Both the position numbers and the translations under genes were made by a program. From NCBI RefSeq assembly GCF_001282685.1, contig NZ_LN875035.1, positions 1,319,572-1,383,571 on the forward strand: 64,000 nt of DNA. The letters run 5' to 3'. Of this stretch, positions 45,278 to 54,118 are shown piece by piece (position 1 is the first letter of the stretch; the number at the start of each line of letters is the position of its first letter). This stretch comes from Niameybacter massiliensis (lineage in GTDB: Bacteria > Bacillota > Clostridia > Lachnospirales > Cellulosilyticaceae). The notes under the pieces are model-generated. The model made no database searches and was not told the origin of the DNA. It worked only from the letters and a program-made list of their open reading frames with translations.

Positions 45278-46621
45278 TTAGCGTGCTGCATTAAATAAGT
45301 CATTTAATCCATCTTCAGTTGCTTTAGCCGCTGTCATTACATCCGTACCATTTGTAATAATATCTTGGAACATGCCTTCAATAAGATGTTGACTTGTCAT
45401 GATACCTGCTTCTATGTTTGGTCCATGTTCAAATCCAATTGCTGTCCCGCTATCCACTGCATTACTAATAACTTCTTCTGCATGTGCAAATTGCTTAACT
45501 ATTTCATTGCTCTTGTATGCTTCTGTATCTGCAATACCACTAATAGCTGGTAGCATACCAACAGGTGTCGCATGTAAGAAATTAATATAAGCATCCTCTT
45601 CATATAATGTTTTCATAAATTCTTTACAAATTTCTGGGTACTTTGTATTCTTCCAGATCACCATAGGTTGGTTAGCGGTTGTAATACCGTAATCTGGGTC
45701 ATTTTCATTAATTTTTGGAATTGGATAAGCATCTACATATTGAAGTAAATCAGGTGAGTTTGTCGCCACCCCAGAGATTTGGAAGCCACTATTAAAGTCA
45801 AATGCTGTTTTCCCTTGATAATATAATGTTGCTTGTTTAAGGACATCATAACTAATAGAGTCTTTAGGTGAGCAATCTCTATAAACTTTTAACCAAAAAT
45901 TGATACCATCAATGGCTAATGGACTTGTAAGATCTGCTTGCAGTTTGCCATCTACTGATTTTAGTAAGCTACCCCCACCACTCTTTACATAGAAGTTAAG
46001 GAAATTAGTTGCTTGGAAGTCTGTAGAACCACTTGGGAAAGAACATCCATAGATACCATCTTTTGTAAGGGCTTTTGCTGTATTGTAAAATTCATCCCAT
46101 GTCTTTGGAACACTTAAGTTATTTTCTTCAAGTAAATCTTTACGAATCCACATTACCTGTGCATGTGAATAAAGTGGAATAGAATATTCGTTGCCATCAA
46201 CCGTTCCCTCTTCTAAAGCTTTTGCACTAAATTTATCTCTTCCAATATCATCAATCAAATCATTAATAGGAAGAAGCGCCTCTGCATTAATCATTTCTGC
46301 AACTTGCCCTGGTAATCCCGTACTCATATCAGGTACATTTCCTGAAGCAAGTCCTGTTGTCCATTTAAGATAAAAGTCATTCCACGAAAAGGTTTCGATC
46401 TTGATATTTACTTTTTCATGTTCTTCCATAAATTTATCCGCTGCTTTTTGAATGTTTTCAAGACGAGGTCCTTGTGTGAATGAATGCCAAAAAGTAATTT
46501 CTCCCTCTAACTGTCCATCTGCATTCCTGCCCGTTGTCTCCACCGCTTTATTTCCGCATCCAGAGATCATTGTCGTGATCATCGCTACAGCTAATAGACT
46601 ACTTATTATTCTTTTCTTCAT
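45278..46621 (-). CDS. Sugar ABC transporter solute-binding lipoprotein (family 1), locus C
   Basis: Extracellular receptor, 447 residues. Signal peptide with lipobox MISGC, lipidated Cys22. The mature protein shows GEITFWHSFTQGPRLENIQK and the family SBP_bac_1 pattern, including VPKTWDEFY. First gene of the operon binder-MalF-MalG-Gfo/Idh. The 186 bp upstream hold its promoter region; a terminator (46808-46849) separates it from the AraC regulator gene transcribed in the same direction. Confidence 0.93.
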   Translation of the reverse strand: MKKRIISSLLAVAMITTMISGCGNKAVETTGRNADGQLEGEITFWHSFTQGPRLENIQKAADKFMEEHEKVNIKIETFSWNDFYLKWTTGLASGNVPDMSTGLPGQVAEMINAEALLPINDLIDDIGRDKFSAKALEEGTVDGNEYSIPLYSHAQVMWIRKDLLEENNLSVPKTWDEFYNTAKALTKDGIYGCSFPSGSTDFQATNFLNFYVKSGGGSLLKSVDGKLQADLTSPLAIDGINFWLKVYRDCSPKDSISYDVLKQATLYYQGKTAFDFNSGFQISGVATNSPDLLQYVDAYPIPKINENDPDYGITTANQPMVIWKNTKYPEICKEFMKTLYEEDAYINFLHATPVGMLPAISGIADTEAYKSNEIVKQFAHAEEVISNAVDSGTAIGFEHGPNIEAGIMTSQHLIEGMFQDIITNGTDVMTAAKATEDGLNDLFNAAR

Positions 46622-46807
46622 TTCAAAACTCCCCCTCTTGTTATCTGTTTTTTGTGCATAACGCTATCTATAGTCTAATTATATTGTTTTTATATGTGCA
46701 ATTCTACACACAAAAACACTATTACTAGCATAAAACAACTACGTTATAATCTTTTTTACCTATTCATTTATAAATTAATTCAAAGTTTATAGTAACGTTT
46801 TACATAA

Positions 46808-46849
46808 AAAGAAAAAGGTATCTGCAATATTACAGATACCTTTTTCTTT
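46808..46849 (-). terminator. Terminator after the AraC regulator
   Basis: AAAAAGAAAAAGGTATCTG and CAGATACCTTTTTCTTTTT are perfect 19-bp arms around CAATATTA; works in either direction. Confidence 0.92.
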
Positions 46850-46889
46850 TTATGTATTGACTTAATCTTATATAGCCAGCCTTTTAAAG

Positions 46890-47762
46890 TTAATACTTTG
46901 CATTATCACGATATTGCTTAGGTGTCATACAAAAATACTTTTTAAAGATACGACTAAAATAGTTGGGATCTTCAAATCCAATCTCATAGGCTATATCACT
47001 AATATTATCTCCTGATATAAGAAGTTTTCTCGCTGCGGTCATCATTCTAATTTCATTGAGATATTCTAGTGGTTTCTTCCCTACTTGCTTTTTAAATAAC
47101 GTTCTAAACCTAGATTCACTTAGCTCTGCCATCCTACTCATCTCCAAAATAGTATACTGTTCCGAGGGATGAAGAATAATATAATCAATAACAACTTGTA
47201 TTCTAGAATCTAATTGAACATCTGATTGTTGTATACGGGTTTTGATGCGCTCCAATGTAAAGTCCTGTTCAAAAAAAGGCGCACTCATCTTTTGAGAAGC
47301 ATCTTTTTTTCCCTGCTCAATCATATATCCTATTAACAAATCCAAATAGCCTCTTACTCTAAACATCTTAGTTTCACTCTCTGACTTAACCCATTGATAA
47401 ATATGATCAAAATATTGCCGTCCTAATTCACCTTGATCTTTTATAATAGTAGGAACATAAAAATAATCTGTTAATAAATCGCCATTATTATAGTTCACTG
47501 ATGTGGCAAATCGCATGCTATAAAACTGAAAGTCTTCATTGAGTGCATGGCAAGATAACCTACAACCCACAGGTAGATAGACTATATCTCCTACAGTGAC
47601 CTTAAATTCCTTGCCATCTACAAAGAAGCTTGCACTTCCACTTAGTATATATCTCACAATGCAGTAAGGTAAGTAATCTTCAGGATATACCCATGTCCTT
47701 CCAAAAGAATAAATATCAATATACAAAAAGTTAAATCTTATGGCATTAATGTATGAATTCAT
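46890..47762 (-). CDS. AraC-family transcriptional regulator with cupin sensor, locus C
   Basis: Transcription factor, 290 residues. N-terminal AraC-binding cupin (about 10-100, with VGDIVYLPVGCRLSCHALN), linker, and C-terminal AraC DNA-binding domain (about 190-288) with ILEMSRMAELSESRFRTLFK and ISDIAYEIGFEDPNYFSRIF. It lies directly upstream of the locus C importer operon and is divergent from the SGNH hydrolase gene; it likely controls both in response to the imported sugar (inference). Confidence 0.92.
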   Translation of the reverse strand: MNSYINAIRFNFLYIDIYSFGRTWVYPEDYLPYCIVRYILSGSASFFVDGKEFKVTVGDIVYLPVGCRLSCHALNEDFQFYSMRFATSVNYNNGDLLTDYFYVPTIIKDQGELGRQYFDHIYQWVKSESETKMFRVRGYLDLLIGYMIEQGKKDASQKMSAPFFEQDFTLERIKTRIQQSDVQLDSRIQVVIDYIILHPSEQYTILEMSRMAELSESRFRTLFKKQVGKKPLEYLNEIRMMTAARKLLISGDNISDIAYEIGFEDPNYFSRIFKKYFCMTPKQYRDNAKY

Positions 47763-47948
47763 GAGCCTCCTTCATTAATCACTATATTCTGTTATATTTT
47801 TTTAATCTTAATATACTATACTTATCCGTCTATTTCAATTACAATCTAGTCATTTAATGCTATCATTAATCATTTTTCCTATTTATTCACACACTTCATA
47901 GGTACTATACTTATGTTATTAAACTCATTATGGAGAGGAGTCTATTAG

Positions 47949-48659
47949 ATGATAAAAACAAAAGAAGGCTATGATCGGTTAGAATATTTCTCAGAAAATG
48001 TAGCCTCCGACCAAAGGAGAAAAGAATTTGATATCAAGAATCACACTATAATAGAAAATAAACTCACTCCAACCTTTCTATTTATTGGTGATTCTATTAC
48101 ACATTTTTGGGAACTTAATGCATACTTTAATCATCCTGACCATTTAATCATTAATCGAGGCATAGCAGGAGACACAACAACCTATTTACAAAAACGCCTA
48201 TGGGTAGATGCCCTTCAGCTCCATCCCACCTATTGTATTGTAGGTATCGGTATTAATGATTCCATTGATCTGGAGGGAGACTATTGGAAGTTAATACCTG
48301 GCCTCTCCTACGAAACAGTCCTCAATCGTGCAAAGAATAATATTATAGATATAGCCTCACAATTTCGAGCATCAGATACTACCCCCATCTTCACTTCTTT
48401 ACTGCCTATCAATATTCCTATATCTCTTTGTGAATATTTACGCAAAAAATACATCTGTGAGATGAACCATTTTCTTTATGAATATTGCAAAGCTGAAAAT
48501 ATTATTTTTGTAAACTATTATCCCTCAACAACACTCCCAGGCACAAATACCCAACTCTATGGAATCACCTATGATGGGCTACATCCCAATGCAAAAGGTT
48601 ATAATATTATGGCTACCGTACTACGTAATACTTTAGAAAATCATAGTATTGTTATTTAA
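47949..48659 (+). CDS. SGNH/GDSL-family hydrolase
   Basis: Esterase-like hydrolase, 236 residues, no signal peptide. Block I FIGDSITHFWE holds the nucleophilic serine, block II glycine is in NRGIAGDTT, block III asparagine is in GIGINDS, and block V has DGLHPNAKG with the catalytic Asp-His. Probably deacetylates an imported sugar, as in other glycan loci. Start ATG 47949 follows GGAGAGGAG. Divergent from the AraC regulator of locus C. Confidence 0.9.
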   Translation: MIKTKEGYDRLEYFSENVASDQRRKEFDIKNHTIIENKLTPTFLFIGDSITHFWELNAYFNHPDHLIINRGIAGDTTTYLQKRLWVDALQLHPTYCIVGIGINDSIDLEGDYWKLIPGLSYETVLNRAKNNIIDIASQFRASDTTPIFTSLLPINIPISLCEYLRKKYICEMNHFLYEYCKAENIIFVNYYPSTTLPGTNTQLYGITYDGLHPNAKGYNIMATVLRNTLENHSIVI

Positions 48660-48714
48660 AATTTATGTTTTAATTATACTTATTGTAAGTAGTACCTCAT
48701 TATTGAAAAAACAC

Positions 48715-48878
48715 TACAGGAACACCAAAGTAGCTCGTCTGTAACTTGGTAACTCCACTAGGACTTCACTTATCAGTTATAATTTTTATCATAAAATAAT
48801 AAGCCACCTTAATAATGGTCTTTCCGAAAACGTATAGGGAGGAAAGGACCATCGTTAAGGTGACTTGTTGTGTTTTTT
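48715..48878. repeat. Long-stem hairpin repeat, copy 5, with left extension
   Basis: Hairpin 48797-48873: outer AATAAGCCACCTTAATAATGG / CCATCGTTAAGGTGACTTGTT and inner GTCTTTCC / GGAAAGGAC. The C-A to T-G changes on both arms relative to copy 2 preserve pairing. The left extension 48718-48770 (CACCAAAGTAGCTCGTCTGTAACTTGGTAA-type, shown in part) matches 25677-25725 of the candidate RNA. It fills the gap between the SGNH and MATE genes and lies about 100 bp 3' of the MATE stop. Confidence 0.85.
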
Positions 48879-48978
48879 ATCTACAGATTAAATTGTGTTT
48901 AAATTGTTAAGTACCTGGTATATTAGTAAAGGCACAGCCTTGACTTGTTACGAATAGCAATCTTATTACCTATTTCTT

Positions 48979-50310
48979 TTATGCCGTTTTAACACTATAT
49001 TTTTTGTTTGAAATAGTTAGGAAAATGATTGCAATAATCGCTGTTATAAACTCTGCACAAGGCACACTTATCCATAATCCCTTTGCTCCAAATAGCCCAG
49101 TTATTGCAAAAGCTCCTGCGACAGGTAAAATAATCCCTCTTGAAACCATGATGATAAGTGATTCAAAAGATAATTCAATGGCTTGAAAATACATACCGAT
49201 TGAGATGCTAATCCCCATCAATGCATATGCCGGCATATAAAGGCGAATACTCTCAACAGATTTTTCAATTAACTCTGTACTGTCTGATGCGAATACTGAA
49301 ACCAATTGTTCTGTAAAACCATATCCAATAAGTAGAAAAAGTCCCCCTGCAATCAAACTTGATACAATGGCATATTTTCGATACACTTTAACCTTATCTT
49401 GCTCATTTGCCCCATAGCTAACGCTAATCAATGGCTGAACTGACTGGGCGATCCCCATCGTCAAATTAAAGCAAATCAATGTCCAATTCATAATGATCGT
49501 ATAGATGGATGAACCGACCGTTCCATAGAGGTTTGTTGCCTGCATAATAAAAACAAAGGTAACGATACCCGAAGAACATTCCAGTACAAAGACACTAAAT
49601 CCATTTTTTATGATCCGAAACATTAGCCTAGGATTAAAATTCTTTATGATTGGTACAATATTCAACTTTTTAACCAAGCTATAGATAATATTAATAAGGA
49701 TTGAAACTGCCGATCCAATGCAAGTTGCAATCGCTGCACCAAACATCCCCCATCCAAACACCATAACAAATAGCAAGTCAAGAACCACATTAAGTCCAGT
49801 ACCTACGATTGTTGCTGTCATTGCTACATTGGGATGACCGTCATTTTTCATATAGCACATTATAAAAATATCCAGCATAAAACCTGGAATATAAATAAGA
49901 ATACAACGAAGATACGGCATAACAAATGCTATATTTACATCGTCTGCTCCTAGTAGATATGCTAATGGATGAATAAAAACATTGCCTAGTACAGCAATCA
50001 AAACACCTACACACAACAACATAAAGAGTGATGTCGTAAATACTTTATTCGCACCTTCTTTATCCTTCTTACCCATACAAATAGAATATAAGGCGCCACC
50101 ACCTACTCCAAATAAAAATCCTAGCGCAAAGGTGATGGTGATAACAGGCGTACAGATCCCCATTGCCCCTAACGCGATAGCTCCAAGTTTTTGTCCTACA
50201 ACAAAAGTGTCAGTAAACGTATAGATTGCCACTAACACCATACCTAGCATACTAGGTATCAAGTACTTTAGAAAAATCTTTAATGTAGTATTTTCCTTTG
50301 ATGTAATCAT
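48979..50310 (-). CDS. MATE family efflux pump (MepA-like), under a leader RNA
   Basis: Cation-coupled multidrug exporter, about 443 residues with twelve hydrophobic segments; FTDTFVVGQKLGAIALGAMG near residue 30 is the conserved MATE N-terminal motif. The frame opens at 50364, but that start lies inside the terminator hairpin; GGGGAGGAATTAAT precedes ATG 50310, which is chosen. A long leader with a candidate guanidine-IV riboswitch and terminator sits upstream, which predicts induction by guanidinium and export of guanidinium or similar cations. Confidence 0.88.
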   Translation of the reverse strand: MITSKENTTLKIFLKYLIPSMLGMVLVAIYTFTDTFVVGQKLGAIALGAMGICTPVITITFALGFLFGVGGGALYSICMGKKDKEGANKVFTTSLFMLLCVGVLIAVLGNVFIHPLAYLLGADDVNIAFVMPYLRCILIYIPGFMLDIFIMCYMKNDGHPNVAMTATIVGTGLNVVLDLLFVMVFGWGMFGAAIATCIGSAVSILINIIYSLVKKLNIVPIIKNFNPRLMFRIIKNGFSVFVLECSSGIVTFVFIMQATNLYGTVGSSIYTIIMNWTLICFNLTMGIAQSVQPLISVSYGANEQDKVKVYRKYAIVSSLIAGGLFLLIGYGFTEQLVSVFASDSTELIEKSVESIRLYMPAYALMGISISIGMYFQAIELSFESLIIMVSRGIILPVAGAFAITGLFGAKGLWISVPCAEFITAIIAIIFLTISNKKYSVKTA

Positions 50311-50333
50311 ATTAATTCCTCCCCAAAAAAATA

Positions 50334-50376
50334 GAGCCAGACAAGATAATTGTAAAACAATCATCTTGTCTGGCTC
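50334..50376 (-). terminator. Leader terminator of the MATE gene
   Basis: Minus strand: GAGCCAGACAAGATGATTG TTTTA CAATTATCTTGTCTGGCTC (19-bp arms, one mismatch) followed by TATTTTTTT, 10 bp before the ribosome site of the MATE gene; the expression platform of the leader. Confidence 0.9.
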
Positions 50377-50384
50377 ATTACGTT

Positions 50385-50455
50385 TTGTAATTACCCTCCG
50401 ACAGTATCCAAATACTACTGCCTTGTCCAGTGTATAAATACACCCTCCGATGGAA
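50385..50455 (-). promoter_or_regulatory. Candidate guanidine-IV (mepA-motif) riboswitch aptamer
   Basis: Minus strand: TCGGAGG, then hairpin GTGTATTTATACAC, TGGACAAGG, hairpin CAGTA...TACTG and a second TCGGAGGGTAATT. Position (between a promoter and a leader terminator of a MATE gene in a clostridial genome) and the twin CGGAGGG segments match what I recall of the mepA/guanidine-IV motif. The identification is from memory and needs a covariance-model check. Confidence 0.65.
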
Positions 50456-50463
50456 TATTTGAT

Positions 50464-50492
50464 ATGTTAACACTTTCGCCTATCAAAGTCAA
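50464..50492 (-). promoter_or_regulatory. Promoter of the MATE leader
   Basis: Minus strand: TTGACT (50487-50492), 17-bp spacer, TAACAT (50464-50469). The rest of 50493-50658 has no recognised feature. Confidence 0.65.
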
Positions 50493-50658
50493 GTTGTAAT
50501 GGTAATTGAATATCCCATATCACCCTACCTTTCTTTGTAACTCTTTAGGCTTATCCTATTTCTATATATATTCTTTAGCCTATTCATCCCTTACATACGT
50601 TTCTCTTACTTACGTTACTATATGTCTTGTTTTATATACTCCTCTAAGGACATTCATT

Positions 50659-53600
50659 CTACAACGCCTTCTCAGCCTGGCTAATTAGTCTTGCTGGTAG
50701 CGCCTCTTTAAGTTTCCATATAATATTTACTGGCTTTTGTCCATTATGTCTGACATAATATGCTGTACCTAGATATACAAAAGGACTTGTAAGCCCATTT
50801 TCTTGCTTATGTTCTCTTACAAAGAGTAAGATATGATGTTTCTTATCTTTATGTTGGATATAACGTTGACAGGTTGGTGAATCTGGGCTTATCTTACTCT
50901 GTGTTTGCCAGTGAAAAAGCGTTTCATTGATCGCATAATCCTTGTACATCGTAGAGGGTGAATAATGTTTCTCGACCTTATTTAGTGTTATAAATAGGGC
51001 ATCAAGGTTTTTCTCCTTTACGTGTAATACGCCTTCTTGGAAATGGTATTTCTTATCTGCCGTATGCTTTCCAAGTGCCACAAGGATTTGATCTGTCGTA
51101 TATTCCCCATGACATTCGAGTGGATTGTTTGCAAAGGTATGGTCCAAGGTTGTTACGCTATCAATACGTTCATAATTGTAGGTTAATATGCTTAGGATTT
51201 CTTCATAAATAGGCCTATTTTCATAAAGCCTTAAAAGACTATCATTAAGAGAATGCATCTCTACTGTATTCAAAGCTTCTCCCCACACTGTATAGTGGAA
51301 CATCAGCATATAAGCCGCTTCTCTTCCCTCAAAGTTGTAGTCCTTATAGGTCTCTATGTTTTTCAACACTTCTATTATAAACCTCAAGAAATGCACACTT
51401 CGCATAAAGCTTAGTCTGCCTAAGGCATTGGCAAGCTTCAGTTCATCTGGATAATCACTTGCTTTCAACACGCCTGCTTCGATGCACAGTCTATAATAAC
51501 TACCATTGATTGTCTTACCGTGAAGCTTTATTTTAATCTTATAGATTTCAGACAAACTCAGTCCATATACCTCAACAAATTCAGCTACTGAGCCTATTTT
51601 ACCTTGGCTGTAATGGTAATCCTTAATTTTTTCTATAATCCCTTTTTTATTATTAATATACCCATCAATGTTTCGCAAGATATATTCCTTTGCCACCTTT
51701 TCCATATAAATATGGCAACCTTTAGGTAGTAAAAAAGATCCTTTTTCGATGCCGTCTTTTAGTTCTTTGCCACGTGCATGGCTTAGTGCTTGAAACTTTT
51801 CATAGTAATTATAGCTTTTATGAGCATGTCCTACATAGTCAAGTACAGTTAAGCACTCTTTTTCCGGTGACAAACGTAGCCCTCTCCCTAATTGTTGTAT
51901 AAATACAGTCAAACTCTCTGTCGGACGAAGGAAAAGTACAGTATTAACATCTGGAATATCTACCCCTTCATTAAAGAGATCAACGGTAAAAATGAAGCTA
52001 ATCTTTCCGTTGTTAAGCTCTGCAATCGCACGCTGTCTTTCTTCTTCTGAATGATTCCCTTGTAAGAATACGGATGAAATCCCTTTTCTATTAAAGTATT
52101 CCTCCATAAACTCACCATGTGCAATGGATGCGCAAAATCCTAGGCCTGTCACACGGTTTATATCTGTTAAATACGTCTGCATACTGCTAATCACAAGCTC
52201 TGCACGCTGGGTATCACCCGACACTAGTTTTCCTAAATCTTCTTTATTATAGCCCCCTCTTCCCCATTCAAGATTTGAATAATCTACACTATCTGTTATA
52301 CAAAAATAATGAAAAGGCGAAAGAAGCCCATAATCAATTGCCTCTCCCAGTCGCATCTCAGCGGCAATTCTATCATCAAAATACTCTAATACATTCTTAC
52401 CATCCATACGCTCCGGTGTAGCTGTTAAACCGAGCAATAGCTTAGGCTGGAAGTATTCAAGCAAGGCTTGATAAGATGCCGCAGCTGCATGATGAAACTC
52501 ATCGATAACAATAAAATCGTAATAGTCAGGTTCTAAGTTTTCATAGAACTTCTTAGAATTAAAAGTCTGTACAGTCACAAATAAATGAGATAACTCCTTA
52601 GCATTTCTACCATTGTAATACAACTCCCCAAAGTTCCAATCCATCAGCACACGCCTAAAGGTATTGATACTCTGTGTTAAAATCTCTTGCTTATGTGCAA
52701 CAAAAAGCAGGCGACATGCTTCACCCCTATGTTCTCTTCTAAAGCGTTTATAATCTAAAGCTGAAATAACGGTTTTCCCTACACCAGTTGCTGCAACTAC
52801 CAGATTCTTGGTACGTCCATACACCGTTCTTTCTACCTTTAGCTTCTCTAAGATTTCCTTTTGAAAATAGTTAGGTGTAATGGTCGATTGTATTTCAATA
52901 CCCGACTCACCCTTGTATCTCTCACCTTCTAATGCCTTTTTAAGTTTCTCTCCTTGTTGCTCTGTAAAAGTAATGAACTCATCATCATGCCAATAGGAAT
53001 CAAAGATCGCCTCAAACTTGTCCATCACATCTTTAGAGTCTCTTTCGGTTACCTTTACATTCCACTCCAAACCATTGACTAGGGCCGAATGAGAGAGATT
53101 GGAAGAACCTATGTACGCTGTTGAAAAGCCTGTATCTCTATGAAACATATAAGCCTTGGCATGGTGCTTTGTTCGCTTGGTATCATAGGAAATCTTAACC
53201 TCTGTATTGGGTAGCTTGGACAAGAATTCAATGGCATGATAATCTGATGCCCCCATATAAGATGTTGTAATCACTCTTAGCTTCCTATCTTTCGTGTAGG
53301 TTTCAAGTGCTTCCTTCAGACATCGGATACCAGACCACTTGATAAAGGATACCAATAGGTCTACACGATCACTACTTAACATCTCAAGTCTAAGCTCATC
53401 ATATAAGTTAGGCTCATTCTTCGCATTAGTAAATAGCATGGTCTGTGAAAGAGGTGTAACGGGCCTATTCTCCTTCGCAGGTCCATTAATGGCATAAAGC
53501 ATTTTTGCCTTGTCGACAACATTTTCCCTTTGGAACTCTTCTCCCCTATCTTCTTCTATTAAGTTAATCATCTGATTAACAAGCCTTACCTGTCTTGCAA

Positions 53601-53796
53601 CCTTGTCCTCTTTTTTTATATTACGATCTTCCTCAATTTGCCTTAATGCTAATTGTGTCACCTCTGTCAAATGAGCCGTTAATACCACATCAGCCTCCGC
53701 CTCTTGCACAAATGCAGTCTCTACTTCATCTGTAATCTGCTGTAAATTTTCCTCTATCTCATTGGTAACAATCTTCTCATATAGTCCCCGCTTCAC
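50659..53796 (-). CDS. PLD-nuclease/superfamily 2 helicase fusion with C-terminal DUF3427
   Basis: 1045 residues, cytoplasmic, nucleic-acid acting. An N-terminal helical region (1-110) is followed by a phospholipase-D-like nuclease domain (about 130-270; HHAKAYMFHRD and GSSNLSHSAL), a helicase ATPase domain with AATGVGKT near 335 and DEFHH near 432, helicase C-domain with QLGRGLRL near 640, and a C-terminal DUF3427 region (about 690-1040). This architecture is often found in defence islands and DNA-processing loci; its exact role is not settled. Monocistronic. The nearby OLD nuclease supports a defence context (inference). Confidence 0.88.
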   Translation of the reverse strand: MKRGLYEKIVTNEIEENLQQITDEVETAFVQEAEADVVLTAHLTEVTQLALRQIEEDRNIKKEDKVARQVRLVNQMINLIEEDRGEEFQRENVVDKAKMLYAINGPAKENRPVTPLSQTMLFTNAKNEPNLYDELRLEMLSSDRVDLLVSFIKWSGIRCLKEALETYTKDRKLRVITTSYMGASDYHAIEFLSKLPNTEVKISYDTKRTKHHAKAYMFHRDTGFSTAYIGSSNLSHSALVNGLEWNVKVTERDSKDVMDKFEAIFDSYWHDDEFITFTEQQGEKLKKALEGERYKGESGIEIQSTITPNYFQKEILEKLKVERTVYGRTKNLVVAATGVGKTVISALDYKRFRREHRGEACRLLFVAHKQEILTQSINTFRRVLMDWNFGELYYNGRNAKELSHLFVTVQTFNSKKFYENLEPDYYDFIVIDEFHHAAAASYQALLEYFQPKLLLGLTATPERMDGKNVLEYFDDRIAAEMRLGEAIDYGLLSPFHYFCITDSVDYSNLEWGRGGYNKEDLGKLVSGDTQRAELVISSMQTYLTDINRVTGLGFCASIAHGEFMEEYFNRKGISSVFLQGNHSEEERQRAIAELNNGKISFIFTVDLFNEGVDIPDVNTVLFLRPTESLTVFIQQLGRGLRLSPEKECLTVLDYVGHAHKSYNYYEKFQALSHARGKELKDGIEKGSFLLPKGCHIYMEKVAKEYILRNIDGYINNKKGIIEKIKDYHYSQGKIGSVAEFVEVYGLSLSEIYKIKIKLHGKTINGSYYRLCIEAGVLKASDYPDELKLANALGRLSFMRSVHFLRFIIEVLKNIETYKDYNFEGREAAYMLMFHYTVWGEALNTVEMHSLNDSLLRLYENRPIYEEILSILTYNYERIDSVTTLDHTFANNPLECHGEYTTDQILVALGKHTADKKYHFQEGVLHVKEKNLDALFITLNKVEKHYSPSTMYKDYAINETLFHWQTQSKISPDSPTCQRYIQHKDKKHHILLFVREHKQENGLTSPFVYLGTAYYVRHNGQKPVNIIWKLKEALPARLISQAEKAL

Positions 53797-53867
53797 TGCA
53801 TTCCCTCCATGTCCTAAACCATTTTTCTTATAGTTTCTATTCTACTATATTTTTACAACTAAAATAA

Positions 53868-53925
53868 CCCACGAATTTCTAACTACATTGTCAGAAATTC
53901 GTGGGTTATAACCATGGAGGTGATT
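53868..53925. terminator. Hairpin with trailing ATGGAGGT, family 2 copy b
   Basis: AACCCACGAATTTCT and AGAAATTCGTGGGTT are perfect 15-bp arms, followed by ATAACCATGGAGGTGATT. On the minus strand TCACCTCCAT precedes the hairpin, as at the tmRNA 3' end. It can terminate TraX transcription. The remainder of 53797-54118 has no supported gene. Confidence 0.75.
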
Positions 53926-54118
53926 TGTCGCAAGAACAACTCACGAACTTACTATTGAATTGTGTGGTTCTTGACACAGTTATGGTAAACTTGTTTACCA
54001 TTTACTCATTAGTCAAGAGTTCTATTAGGCTCATATTGGAAGTTCTCCACACATTAAAAAGCATAACGAAGATAAACCTCATTTTTTAAATATCGTGTTT
54101 ATTTTCAGCTCCCTACCC

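Noticed and set aside
50311-50364. Upstream start for the first MATE gene
   Set aside because: The extra 18 codons are the terminator hairpin of the leader RNA; a strong ribosome site precedes 50310.
53901-54089. 62-residue plus-strand reading frame after the hairpin
   Set aside because: Its start codon belongs to the repeated ATGGAGGT motif and no similarity or codon signal supports it; GGAGGTGA here is part of the repeat, not a ribosome site.
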